Shown one piece after another: positions 1 through 10,076 of a stretch of DNA of 64,000 nucleotides (position 1 is its first letter; each line of letters begins with the position of its first letter). Below the pieces are notes generated by a model. It had not been told where the DNA came from, ran no database searches, and was given only the letters and a program-made list of their open reading frames with translations. The DNA is taken from contig JAQJVL010000156.1 in the NCBI GenBank assembly GCA_035578905.1, positions 1,116,001 through 1,180,000 on the forward strand, given 5' to 3'. Position numbers and translations under genes: made by a program. The stretch comes from Stictocephala bisonia (lineage: Eukaryota; Arthropoda; Insecta; Hemiptera; Membracidae).

Positions 1-3
1 AAA

Positions 4-480
4 TTGGCTTCAAAAGAAATAAAAATTAAACCATGGCTCACTTCCGGTCTTCTTAAATCAATCAGGCAGCGAGATAAGTTACGTAGGCAGTTAAAAAAAC
101 AACCATTCAATGTAGTATTGAAAAATCAGTTCAACATTTTTCAACATATTCAACATAGAAATACAATGAATTGTCTAATTAAATCTACAAAGGAAAATTA
201 CTATAGAGAACAAATCAATAACTGTAAAGATAATGGTAAAAAAACTTTGGAAACAAAAAAGTGAAATTACTGGGAAACGGAAAAAAAGGATAGGTTTCCA
301 ATTGAGAATTTGGCGCCGCAGGACAGTGTGTAAATTGCTGACCTCTTTAATGAGTATTATGTGGGAGTCGGTGCTAAACTTGCTGGTGCGATTCCCCCTT
401 ATGACCGACTTCAGGGATGAAGATCATAGGGTGGACTCTCTCTTCCAGCTGGTTCCTACCACTGAGAATGATTTAGAGCA
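4..480 (+). pseudogene. LINE A pre-RT linker fragment (frameshifted)
   Basis: Frame 1 starts with KPWLTSGLLKSIRQRDKL, the typical linker between endonuclease and reverse transcriptase in Jockey/CR1-like LINEs, followed by a basic segment with YYREQI. Near 240-300 the reading frame shifts: the second frame carries the typical end of the linker (PTTENDLEQ, about 450-480). The match stops at the TAA repeat of a later insertion and resumes near 1108 with VKGGSAP. Confidence 0.65.
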
Positions 481-484
481 ATGT

Positions 485-1107
485 ATAATAATAATAATAA
501 TTTATTTTTCCAAAATATTCATTACATTTTATACATTACAATTAAAAACCATTACTTATTAACAGACATATCAGACAAAGTTTAATTAATTTATTTTTAA
601 AGCTTATTAATAATAATTTATGTTATATAAATACTGCAATGTTCTTCTTCACTCTTCATACTCTAATCCAATTATCAATTCATATAGGACTAATTGAAAA
701 TACAAGAGAAGAAATCGACCGTCTCATAATCTTTTTTTTTTTTAATAAAAAATATGCACCTCAAAGGCTAGGTCTGGAGGTTGCAATCTTATTTAATTTA
801 CTTTTATCATTTAGTAATATGATACGTAAAAATTCACATAATATTTTTATGAATTTGATTCTTGAATAATCTAGCAAAACGTGCATCAATTAATGAATAT
901 TTCTGAATTAACTTTTTATTCCTATTGCTTTATTTATTTTTAATTTCTTTTAATTAATTTTTTTTTTTAAATTAATTTGTTACTGCCGCATGTTCAAAAG
1001 GAAATCCACTTCCTCTAAATGAAGTAGTATAAGTATATAAGTAGTAAGTATATAAGTATATTAGTAGTATAGTATATAAGTATAGTAGTAGTATAGTATA
1101 TAAGTAT
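485..1107 (-). mobile_element. Probable 5'-truncated LINE tail in reverse orientation
   Basis: LINE A coding sequence stops at about 484 and resumes at about 1108, so some 620 bases were inserted. On the plus strand the insert begins with a run of ATA/TAA units followed by TTTATTTTTCC, which on the minus strand reads as an AATAAA plus (TTA)n tail, as at the tail of the LINE near 21.42 kb. The body gives no convincing protein match, and the right part is a simple AT-rich array. Element identity is therefore inferred only from the tail and from the broken LINE A frame. Confidence 0.4.
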
Positions 1108-1112
1108 AATGA
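1020..1112. repeat. AT-rich tandem repeat (AAGTATATAAGTAGTAT-type)
   Basis: Irregular tandem copies of short units containing AGTATATAAGTA and TAGTAGTATAG fill about 90 bases just before LINE A coding sequence resumes. It is a simple array with no coding content. Confidence 0.7.
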
Positions 1113-1212
1113 ATGTTAAAGGCGGTTCTGCACCGGTATGGATGGCAAACCCTCTAGTATTTTTAAAAATTTTCAAAACTTAAAAATTCCTATTAGACAC
1201 ATAATTAACAGT

Positions 1213-1228
1213 AGTATCATGCAAGGAA
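1213..1228. repeat. Left target-site duplication of RTE-like element
   Basis: The 16 bases agtatcatgcaaggaa recur exactly at 2434-2449, at the other end of the RTE-like insertion, and belong to the interrupted LINE A frame (SSIMQGNYPD across the joint). Confidence 0.9.
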
Positions 1229-2433
1229 GGGACGTTTATAAAGGGACGTTCAACCTCGGATCAAATCTTCATCTTGAAATCAGTCATTGGCAAGTATTGG
1301 GAATTCGATCGTGAATTCCATGGACTGTTTATCGATTTCTCGAAAGCATATGATAGCCTCAATAGGAAGAAAATATGGAAAAAGATGGAAAAGTTTGGTA
1401 TACCAAAAAAACTTATTAATCTAGCTAAGATGACAGTCGAAGGGTCTAAGTGTAAAGTCAGAATTGAGGGTGAATTGTCTGATGCTTTTGAAGTAATAAC
1501 AGGAGTTCGACAAGGTGACGGGCTTTCACCTTTGCTGTTTAACATAGCTCTAGAAGATGCCCTTTAAAAAATTAGACATAAAAACTTAGGTGTAACAGTA
1601 GGATGTAAAATTAATATATTAGCATTTGCCGACGATGTAACTATTTTAACTGAAACAAAAGGAGACCTTGAAGAACTAACCAAAATTTTCATTCAAGAGA
1701 CAGGATGCATGGGTCTAAGAATAAATGATAAAAAAACAAAGTACATGCACTTTGAAAGAGGTGGCCACCCGCTTACAGAAATAAATATAGAAGGACATAG
1801 CTTTAAAGAGGTGGAGCAGTTTAAATATCTGGGAGTACTAATATCCAATAACAATAGTGAGGAATTAGAAATTGTAAACAGAATAAACCTAGCCAACAGA
1901 TGCATGTATGCTTGCAATAAGATCTTTTCGTCAAAGTTACTGTCATACCGAACAAAAATACGAATATATCAAACTATAATAAGGCCAGTACTTTTATATG
2001 GTGCAGAAACCTGGATATTAAATAAAAAAGAAGAGAACAAACTCATCGTGTTTGAAAATCGCGTACTAAGGAAAATATTTGGTCCAACATTGGAAAATGG
2101 AGAATGGAGGCGCAAGCATAACCAAGAGATAAGACAGCAGTACAATGACTGTGACATAATAACAACCGCAAGATCAAGAAGATTGAGATGGGCAGGCCAT
2201 GTATGGCGTAGAGAACAAGGGACGCTACTGAAGGAAGCTGGATTGGGAAGACCAGTGGGAAGAAGACCTCTAGGTAAACCAAAAAGAAGATGGTGGGATG
2301 GGGTTAAGACAGACACCGCAGCACTTGGAACCACAATGGAGGAGGCAGAAAACAGAGAAAGATGGAGAGAGCTTGTTGGTGAGGCCAAATCCCTTCTTGG
2401 GCATCGATGGCCATGGGAGTAAGAGTAAGAGTA
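1229..2433 (+). mobile_element. 5'-truncated RTE-like LINE with perfect 16-bp target duplication
   Basis: The insertion is delimited by identical 16-bp copies at 1213-1228 and 2434-2449. It carries the second half of a reverse transcriptase and ends in three GAGTAA units, a short microsatellite tail of the kind known from RTE-type LINEs. It begins inside the RT gene, so it is a 5'-truncated copy made by target-primed insertion. It interrupts LINE A in the same orientation. Clade assignment is by recall of the C-terminal motifs (LRWAGHV, GRRPLGKPKRRW) and is moderately sure. Confidence 0.85.
1274..2422 (+). pseudogene. RTE-like reverse transcriptase, C-terminal ~380 codons with one stop
   Basis: The frame runs from inside the RT domain to its natural stop. 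Visible motifs are FIDFSKAYDSLNR (RT motif A), TGVRQGDGLSPLLFN (motif B), FADDVTIL (motif C, catalytic DD), FKYLGVLIS, and the C-terminal LLYGAETW and LRWAGHVWRR. A single in-frame TAA at 1565-1567, between motifs B and C, interrupts it; the same frame continues open from there to 2422, so only one lesion separates this fragment from an open frame. The endonuclease and early RT are absent because of 5' truncation. Confidence 0.85.
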
Positions 2434-2449
2434 AGTATCATGCAAGGAA
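2434..2449. repeat. Right target-site duplication of RTE-like element
   Basis: Exact copy of 1213-1228, immediately after the GAGTAA tail. Confidence 0.9.
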
Positions 2450-3040
2450 ACTACCCAGATCAGTTAAAAATAGGTAAAGTCGTTCCAATCTTTAAAAATG
2501 GGCCTAAACATTTATGTGTCAGTTACAGACCGATCACGATAGCTAACGCTCTAGCTAAGATACTCGAGAAGCATGTAAAAGAACAAGTCGCTACATATTT
2601 TTAAAACATTCTTTTTAAAAACCAGTTTGGCTTGAGAAATGATAAAAATATTAAATGACAACATTTTTAGTCTTACAAATAAAATCCACAACATTATTGG
2701 CCGGAAGAAAATCACACTTGGTTTTTATTGATTTAATTAAAGCATTCGACACAATTGATCACTTATTACTAGTAAAAAAAATTGGAACACATTGGCTTTC
2801 ATGGGGTTACATTAAATTGGTTAAAGAATTACCTTACTGACAGATACCAACTAGTTTCAATTATGGGGGAAAATAGTTGCAATAGGAAGATTGATTATGG
2901 AGTAATTCAAGGCAGCCCACTTGGGCCTCTCCTATTCTGAATTTATATTAATAACTTGGGCAAAATAAATCTAGATAATGGTAATTGTTCCTATAAGCCG
3001 ATGACACAGCTTTGTTGTTTGAAGGAACCTGGAGGTTTTT
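2450..3040 (+). pseudogene. LINE A reverse transcriptase core (decayed)
   Basis: Downstream of the RTE insertion the LINE A frame resumes with QLKIGKVVPIFKNG and YRPITIANALAKILEKHV. It then shifts frame and gives FIDLIKAFDTIDHLL (motif A), a remnant of QGSPLGPLL (motif B) near 2910, and ADDTALLFEG (motif C) near 3000. Stops at 2602-2604 and 2838-2840 and several indels kill the gene. The coding match breaks off where the satellite starts. Confidence 0.7.
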
Positions 3041-3061
3041 GGCTCTGCTCGACTGTCCAAC

Positions 3062-3652
3062 ATTGTACATTTAACTAGAGTCTTGTTATTCCTTGTCGTA
3101 AGTTTACTGTGTGAATTGTACATTTGACGAGAGTCTTGTTATTCCTAGTGATAAGTTTACTGTGTGAATTGTATATTTGACTAGAGTCCTGTTATTCCTA
3201 GTCATAAGTTTACTGTGTGAATTGTACATTTGACTAGAGTCTCGTTATTCCTAGTTATAAGTTTACTGTGTGAATTGTATATTTGACTAGAGTCTTGTTA
3301 TTCCTAGTCGTAAGTTTACTGTGTTAATTGTACATTTGACTAGAGTCTTGTTATTCCTTGTCGTAAGTTTACTGTGTGAATTGTACATTTGACGAGAGTC
3401 TTGTTATTCCTAGTGATAAGTTTACTGTGTGAATTGTACATTTGACTAGAGTCTTGTTATTCCTAGTTATAAGTTTACTGTGTGAATTGTACATTTAACT
3501 AGGGTCTTGTTATTCCTAGTTATAAGTTTACCGTGTGAATTGTACATTTGACTAGAGTCATGTTATTCCTAGTCGTAAATTTACTGTGTGAATTGTACAT
3601 TTGACTAGAGTCATTTTATTCCTAGTCGTAAGTTTACTGTGTGAATTGTACA
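3062..3652. repeat. 53-bp satellite array, about 11 copies
   Basis: About eleven tandem monomers of 53 bases start with attgtacatttgactagagt and contain TTGTTATTCCTAGT and AAGTTTACTGTGTG. The first repeats start at 3062, 3115 and 3168, giving the period directly. Copies differ at a few positions (GACGAG for GACTAG, GTGATAAG or GTTATAAG for GTCGTAAG). The array lies between RT motif C and the RT C-terminus of LINE A, so it was inserted or grew inside the dead element. Confidence 0.95.
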
Positions 3653-4468
3653 TGTCTTGTCGACTTGCTCACTGTCAAGCGAAGGTTTGATCAGAATCGA
3701 CTCACTGTAAATTTACATAAGACAAAGTGCACGCCAATCTCTTTATGGGCTGATCGTGATCCGATAAACATTAATCTGAATCTTCATACATGTGGTGACC
3801 TCAATGGATGTCTGTCTTGTGAGGTTGTAGAATGTTTGAGTGAGTTCAAAGTATATTGGTGTCGTGTTTGATATGCGTTTAAAATGGGTACCGCACATAC
3901 AACAGCTTAGGAACAAATTAAGAAAGTTAATATTCATGTCTTCAGTGCTTAGTAAAATCGTAACGTAGGATCTGATTAGAAACGTTTATAGCGCCTATGT
4001 ACAAACACTACTTCAATATGGCATAATAGCGTGGGGTGGTACATACAAATCATCTTTAATTGCTTTGGAAACAACACAGAAAGCTATTATTAGAACAGCT
4101 CTTCACAAAAGTAGCAGATATTCAACAGATCTTTTGCTCAATGAATTTAAAGTCTTTTCCCTTACACAACTGTATGTTAGAGTATATATATTTTCAAAAA
4201 CCCAACCGTAGTTAACAGACATGTAATCCACGGCCATTTTACGAGAACGTCAATAAACCTTGGAATCGCAGTGCCGAAAATTACAAAATCAATAAACAAA
4301 ACAAATCCTTTTTGTATTGCTAGTGTTTTATACCTGAATTTACCTAATCATATCAGAGCTCCAGCTCCATGCTCAATTGGTGCATTTAAAAAATGTGTGA
4401 ACAAATGGCTTCTTGAGGTAGGAAGGGAAAATATATACAATTTATTAATATCTATTTACACTGAATAA
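3653..4468 (+). pseudogene. LINE A reverse transcriptase C-terminus (decayed)
   Basis: After the satellite the LINE resumes with RRFDQNRLTVNLHKTKCTPI, the segment that normally follows the catalytic ADD region. Degenerate matches to the thumb and C-terminal part continue over several frames, ending in the open segment 4271-4468 (YLNLPNHIRAPAPCSIGAFKKCVNKWLLEV), which is the usual end of such proteins. Confidence 0.65.
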
Positions 4469-4554
4469 CATTAAATATCTAGATGTGCCATCATATACAG
4501 GATTTTTTTCTTTCTGGGTTTGTAAATATGAAATTTTAACTTAGGTTGATGCTT

Positions 4555-5060
4555 GTATGCTTAAAAGGTGGGGGTGGGTGAAAATGGATGTGGCATGTTA
4601 TCTGTTATGTGTGTATGTAGGTGCGCGTGCGTGTGTGTGTTTATTTATTCATTTATTTAAGTTTTGTTTGTTGTTTTAATTTTTATTATTTTTTATTAAT
4701 TTTGTTTGAGTGTGTTGAGGTATGTGTGAGTGTATGCGTGTGAGGTTTGAATGTGCACGAGATGTGTGTGTGTGTGTGCATGCGCACGTGTATGTGTGTG
4801 TGTGTGCATGTGTTGTGTTTTTGGTTGGTGTGTGTGATATACAGTCACTGTGCTTGTGCCCATTATTTATGCTAGGTGTGTGCGTATATGAATGTTTATG
4901 ACCAGATAAGTGTTTTTACTTTGTGTATCCTAAACAAGCATTTGTGCGAGTGAGGAGACGGGCGCATCTTTCTTATACATGTGTGAGCTTTCATGTGAGT
5001 ATGTATGCGATAGTGTATGAATGTGGAATGCTTTGTGTAACAATGTTGTGTACTTATGGG
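4555..5060. repeat. TG/GT-rich low-complexity tract
   Basis: About 500 bases rich in GTGTGTG, interrupted by GTATGTG and GCGTGTG units, fill the 3' untranslated part of LINE A. No gene is visible; the open frame here is a by-product of the composition. Confidence 0.7.
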
Positions 5061-5575
5061 CGTGAGCAAGTGTCTGTATATCGGAACTGTGTAGAAGTTT
5101 TAGGTTTTAGTTTTTTAGCGGATTGCAGTACCCCTTTATTATTATTTTTTTTTTTTTTTTATTTCATTTGTTGTGGCTTCTAATGTTAGGAAATGTAGTT
5201 TATAAAAGTGTGCTTTTGTATTGTTTATAGTTTTAAGTAATAATTGCTTATAAAATATTAGTTTATTTATATACTTATTTTATTTTTATTTGATTATATA
5301 AGTAATATTTTTATTTTATTTACTTCTGGCTGGTAGTGGCTCGTTCCCCTCCCATAGGCATATGCCTACGGGGAACTATTTCCACCGTTGTTATGTAATA
5401 TCTGTGCAATGTCATTATTATTTTATGAAATAAAATGCTTTATCTTTATTAACAAACAAGATTAAAAAAAAGATATATTGTTATTCTGCATGTGTGATTA
5501 TTGGTTTAGTTACAATATAAAGTGATTTAATGCTTTGTTTAATTTTAGAAATTAGACTTATTTTCAAATACGCAC

Positions 5576-5771
5576 CTTGTAGCCAAAGTTTTTTGAGATT
5601 TCCACAATCATATCACTGGAGTTACTTAGGCGTCTTGATAATGGTGTTTTTGGATCAATAGGTACTTTTTCTACTGATGTAGAATCAAACAAAAGTTTTC
5701 TACCTCTCCGATCACACTCTCGATACAGAACTACTCTAACTTCATTCTTGTTTATAGAAAACAATGAAGGC
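5576..5771 (-). CDS. FNIP: Exon of a folliculin-interacting protein (FNIP) homologue
   Basis: FNIP binds folliculin and helps control nutrient signalling through AMPK, mTORC1 and Rag GTPases. This minus-strand exon of 196 bases is bounded by a good acceptor (TTTTTCAG) and a donor (AAG followed by GTGCGT). It encodes 65 residues including NEVRVVLYRECDRRGRKLLF, which matches from memory the N-terminal longin-like region of FNIP proteins (QIRLIVYQDCERRGR...LFDS). It begins with one base of a split codon and ends in phase 0. Neighbouring exons were not found: the first coding exon should lie at higher coordinates, and the rest of the gene below 5576, left of the window or hidden under LINE A. The identification rests on this one block. 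Confidence 0.65.
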
Positions 5772-8430
5772 CTGAAAAATACAGATGGTATTATTAAAGT
5801 GCTGATATACTAGTATTATCATTTATCTTTGTTGCTAGCCACTCTTTCTTACCTAGAGTTTTAGGAACCAAGTGCTATGTACTACACAATAAAAAGAAAC
5901 AAATAAAATAACAATACAAAGCTATCTTTGAATAATTGACAGCACAAATTACAAGTGAACCAAAAACTAAATAGATAAAAATGTAATAATTTTCATGACA
6001 ACTAAAATACAGTAACAGATTAAAAAATTAAAATACACTAATTCAATCAAATTTAGCAAACAGATTTTTAGACACTGAACCCTTTGAACAGTCAGTCTTT
6101 TAGTGGTGATCCATACAATGAGAGGTATCATAGATTTGGGTGGTTCTAAAACAGCCAGAGCTCTCAGATTTGTTCTGCTACCAAGAAGCAACTGTATCTG
6201 GGGGTGGAGACAGAGGAGGGGATAAAGGGGACAAATACCTAGAAACTTAAGCTTGACCTTAAACCTACATCTAGCATTCATAGATAAAACTAAATCCCCC
6301 CCCCCCCCCCAATAAAACATATGCTCAAAAACCCAAAATTGGGTAATGTTAAAATAGTGGAGTATCAAATTAGAGGTATTCTTCTCTTCATTACTAATGT
6401 ACCAGATTTTAGAAAAGACCCTGTTTATAGGCTCCACTGCTCCAAAAACCAAACTTAATGGTCATACTGTTTAAGAATTCTTGCGAGGCCGTTAGCCAAT
6501 CTTCCTCACAAGACAACATGATGAGATCCACAAATGGGATTGTAGCAGAGTGCCTTGGTGAGGCCGCAGGCCGAACTTTCCCTCGCAAGGCCTTAGGTCG
6601 AGTTCCACAAAGGGGCCTGTAGCAAAGTGTCATGGCAAGGCCGCAGGTCAAGTTCCACAAAGGGACTAAAGGTAAACGTGGAAGACCTCCGAAACAAAAT
6701 TTATTAATAACCTACAAGGTAGAGCAACAGTAAACGATCCTCTAGGATATATGGATGCTACCTCTTCAATTTGCAAAATTCAACTGAGCAAAGCTCGGTC
6801 TCCCAGTCCTTACAATATTTTGTTATATTTTTATGTTAACAGTTTAACTCTTCTTATACACACTACTGGAAGCTAGACAATGCTCAAAACATTATCTGAC
6901 TGAGACCCCATAGTATGCAAACCCAATTCTTCAACTAAGTTCATGCTTACACCATTTCTTCACTATTGAGAGTATTTGTAATTATAAGTTATAAAATTAC
7001 TATAAATAATAAAATAATATTATTTTATTGGCGTATATTGTGAATTTTTACATTATTTATACTTCATGCTTACTGATTTTAGACATGTATTATGGTATAT
7101 TGCGTAATACTTTCCTTCACAATAAAAATAGAAAATGAAAAAATGTGGAGTTGATCATTTTGTAATATACCACTACTTTGAGATCTGAATGGCAAGGCAT
7201 GCTTTAATCATATTGAACACTTCTCAGTACCAACCAAGGTCACTTGTGGCCACCAGAGCTTTTATATTTTCACACAACGTTGCAAATAAGTGAAGTAAGT
7301 AGTTTTCACTGCACATTACTTCTGGTGTAATTTAAGTGTTCAATTTCTTAAAGACAGTTATTCTAAATCAAATTTAGAAATATGAATATAATTCTTCAAA
7401 GAAGAATAAATCTTTTGCTTGTAAAGGTCTTAGTGCTATCAATGAATACATATCTATGAGAAGTGAAAAGAGATAGGGAAATAGGTAAACGTTCTGTAGT
7501 TGAGGAAACGAGTTTAGCGCGGCTGCCGACACCCAGAGCTGATTGATAATTTCTGCCACATACACCTACTCTAACCTAATATTCCTGATCGGACTATCCT
7601 TTCTCTCATCCTCATGGCAATTTGAATCTTTCATCTCTCTCCAGTCAGCTACGCTCCCCTCTCTTGTCATTCAGCCTGTCTCGTTCTAGGCTGCCGTGCA
7701 ACAAGTTCGACCTAGCGGTAGCCACAACAAGATAGCAAAATTAAGAAAAGTAGTATGACTCCTTAACAATAGCTTTTTGCTTCTTATAGATTCATTGGTG
7801 CTACGGACAGTAAAACACTGTTTGTTACATCATAATACAGGTACTACACCACAGTGTTAATTCTAATAAATGTAAGATAGATAAAATATTTGCATGTCTG
7901 TATGACATCTCTGAAGCCAAATATGGAACACTTAACAATAAATTCTACTCAAAGAAGTCAATGAGGCTGGACTTTTCTAAATAGGCCTTTATTATGATTA
8001 CATAAGTTTACACTTTTAATCACATGTTTATCTCAGTATACACATTACTTATACACTAGTATACTTCTCTAGGTTTGCAATGATAAAAAATGTCAAAACG
8101 ACTTTGCTTTTTCTTTTTAATTTGATTTACCTATATTGTATTGTCTGCTCTGATATTTTCATAATATGTCTGATTGTCTTTGAGTAGAAACCACTATTCT
8201 GCACAGTAGCTGTCAACAATTCTATCTCTTTTTCTAAATTAGATAATTTGTGATTCAATAGTGTCAGATCATTAAAATTTAGTTATAGATAGCTCAATAA
8301 AATCTATCAAACATTAGCCATCACTTTACCAACTAAAATTTGCAGAACTGACTGGCTACTCTTATGGTAGTAAGTTTTTAGGTAGTTTATGGTAGTAAGA
8401 GTTATGGTTATTGTTAAAAGAGACAACTGG
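5772..8430. other. Non-coding stretch, probably FNIP intron or intergenic DNA
   Basis: AT-rich DNA without a convincing coding exon. It holds a run of 15 C at 6296-6310 and a small GC-richer block with imperfect internal repeats at 6470-6665 (AAGGCCGCAGG and GTTCCACAAAGGG recur). Short open frames here show no recognisable protein. Confidence 0.5.
6470..6665. repeat. Imperfect short repeats, GC-richer block
   Basis: The words GAGGCCG or AAGGCCG, CGAGTTCCACAAAGGG and TGTAGCA(A/G)AGTG recur two to three times with spacing of about 60-65 bases, which suggests a small decayed tandem array. Confidence 0.5.
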
Positions 8431-8524
8431 GTGTTGATAAACCACTTGTAAAAAATAAAGAATTAGTATCAAACGGTAATATTGTTAGTGATCCTCTAGA
8501 TGTATGCAATATTTTATGCAGACT

Positions 8525-8704
8525 TCTCAGTTGTCTGAAATCAAACCAACACTACGTGGTTCGGATTCCACGTAAAGCTGTAGGTCCAATAGTTAACCTG
8601 GTTAATGAGTTATTAATAAATAGTCCTTTCTGAGCTAAGTTGAACTCAGATAGTAACAATGACTACACTTGTTCTTATACACTCATTACATTAATTCGAA
8701 ATCC
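8525..8704 (+). mobile_element. SINE fragment
   Basis: Shares long blocks with the SINE at 46296-46772: ACTACGTGGTTCGGATTC, then GTAAAGCTGTAGGTCC, then CTTTCTGAG, GAACTCAG and AGTAAC. It lacks a tRNA-like head and ends where the minisatellite begins. It interrupts LINE C. Confidence 0.65.
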
Positions 8705-8845
8705 ATATTCCCACCCGCCCACCCATACACGTACAGTGGTACTGACCCACCAGCCCACACATACACTGGTACTGACTCACCCGACCATGCACACACACAC
8801 ACAGTGATACTGACCCACCCGTTCACTCATACACATAGAGTGTTA
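8705..8845. repeat. Minisatellite (CCACCCGCCCACCCATACAC / GTGGTACTGA), about 4 copies
   Basis: Roughly 33-bp units combine a CCCACCCG(N)CCA part with ATACAC and (AGT)GGTACTGA. The same unit appears reversed near 43055-43150 and once near 54890-54935, so it is a dispersed family. Confidence 0.7.
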
Positions 8846-9486
8846 CCATTTTAGTAGTGTTACAAATAAACTAAACATTGCAAGTGTAAATGTTGGCCAA
8901 GTACTGCGAAGCTTAGAAGAAAGTAATTTACAGAATATTGAAATGAGGCAAATCTCTGATTCCCAAATTATTCAATTATTAACCTCTTTAAAAAATAAAA
9001 ACTCAGGCGGCTGGGATGATCTCCATAAAAATTATTAAAAAAACAATACACTTCATATAGCTCCCTTACTAAAAAAAATGTAAATGCTTCATTCAACTGT
9101 GGCATCTTCCCGAAAAATTAAAATATGCAGAAATTGTACCCATTCATAAAAAATATTCTAAATTTGATGCAGATATCTATCGTCCTGTCTCATTATTATC
9201 GAGCTTTTCAAAAATTTTTGAGAAAGCAGTGTTTGATCAACTATTAGCTTTTCTTGAATCAGGTAATCTATTGCATAGTTTTCAATTTGGTTTTAGAAAA
9301 AGATTTAACACTAATATGGCACTCAGAATTTTTGAATGAAGCATTGAATGCCTTGGATGGATCATGGAGAACTGCTAGGGTTTTCCGTGATCTGTCCAAA
9401 GCATTTTATTGTGTCAATAACAATCTTTTATTGGGTAAAGTGAAAAAATGGGTGTAAGGGGTTAGAGTCTTAGAGGTTAGAGTTAA

Positions 9487-9658
9487 GGTAATACTCTTAC
9501 AGCTAGTGGTAACTTATTGAATAAGAGGAGCCGTTGGTATTTGTGACTCTTATAATATTTAGACTAGCTAAATTTAGACTAGCTAAATATTATAAGAGTC
9601 ACAAATACCAACGGCTCCTCTTATTCAATAAGTTACCACTAGCTGTAAGAGTATTACC
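9487..9658. repeat. Near-perfect inverted duplication inside LINE C
   Basis: About 71 bases from 9487 (ggtaatactcttacagctag) are repeated as an exact reverse complement ending at 9658. The arms are separated by about 30 bases made of two direct copies of tttagactagctaaa. The right arm is the true LINE coding strand (KSHKYQRLLLFNKLPL); the left arm is its inverted copy. Confidence 0.9.
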
Positions 9659-9880
9659 TTTTAAGAGGTTTAGCATAGTTGTATCAGGCTGGCTCAAGAA
9701 AAAAGCATTTTATACTTTGGAAGAATACTTAACCTGTGATATGGGCCTTATGGACATTTTAAATTAGGTTAATAATATTGGCATGACTGACGATGCCTAT
9801 TGTAAACCTATTGTTTATTTAATGGCAAATAAATATTCTTGATTCTTGAAACTTTGAATGAAGAATGTTTGAATTGAATT

Positions 9881-9900
9881 GGAAAAAAAAAAAAAAAAAA
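9881..9900. repeat. Poly-A run
   Basis: About 20 bases of uninterrupted A lie between the 3' end of LINE C and the SINE, consistent with a decayed retrotransposon tail. Confidence 0.7.
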
Positions 9901-10076
9901 GCCCTGGCTGTTGGGCTGTTGATAAATTGCCCTTTCTGAGGAACGGTCGAACTCAGATAGTAACCAGACTACACTCATCCACACTCATCCTACACTCATA
10001 TAACCATTCATATTTGCCTTCAAATACCAACAACGTTGGTCGGCGTCTCATATATAAGAATAAGAATAAGAATAAG
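9901..10076 (+). mobile_element. 5'-truncated SINE with (AAGAAT)n tail
   Basis: Matches the 3' half of the SINE at 46296-46772: CTTTCTGAGGAACGGT, ACTCAGATAGTAACCAGAC, CTACACTCATCCACACTCAT, ACCAACAACGTTGGTCGGCG and TCTCATATATAAGAATAAG. It ends in three AAGAAT units abutting LINE B. Confidence 0.75.

Larger units (their letters stand above)
1..5450 (+). mobile_element. Decayed non-LTR retrotransposon (LINE A), Jockey/CR1-like, interrupted three times
   Basis: A single LINE copy can be followed through the first 5.4 kb although it is broken by later insertions. The order of its pieces is: pre-RT linker (1-484), the GGSAP region (about 1108-1228), the RT fingers with VVPIFKNG and YRPITIANALAKILE (2450-2604), the FIDLIKAFDTIDH motif (about 2730), the QGSPLGPLL region (about 2910), an ADDTALL motif (about 3000), and the RT C-terminus (3652-4468). 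The 3' untranslated part is TG-rich and ends near 5450 with AATAAA-like sequence. Many stops and frameshifts show that it is dead. Its left end runs off the window. The clade is inferred from motifs only. Confidence 0.75.
8430..9850 (+). mobile_element. Decayed LINE (LINE C) with internal deletion and inverted duplication
   Basis: Translated pieces read, in order, KNKELVSNGNIVSDPLDVCN (about 8450-8520), QIIQLLTSLKNKNSGGWDD (about 8960), KLKYAEIVPIHKKYSKFDAD (about 9115), YRPVSLLSSFSKIFEKAVFD (about 9180), an FGFRK motif near 9290, and RVFRDLSKAF. The element then jumps to the protein end (FNKLPLAVRVLPFKRFSIVV, about 9620-9680), so most of the RT palm and thumb is missing. The 3' end is AATAAATATTCTTGATTCTTG near 9840. 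A SINE and a minisatellite sit in its 5' part. Confidence 0.65.

Noticed and set aside
3062..3652. CRISPR-like regular repeats of 53 bp
   Set aside because: Monomers are contiguous without spacers and show satellite-like divergence.
4923..5183. Plus-strand frame of 86 codons in the TG-rich tract
   Set aside because: Composition-driven open frame in a LINE 3' untranslated region; no protein features.
8669..8854. Plus-strand frame rich in Thr, His and Pro
   Set aside because: Translation of the minisatellite; no gene.
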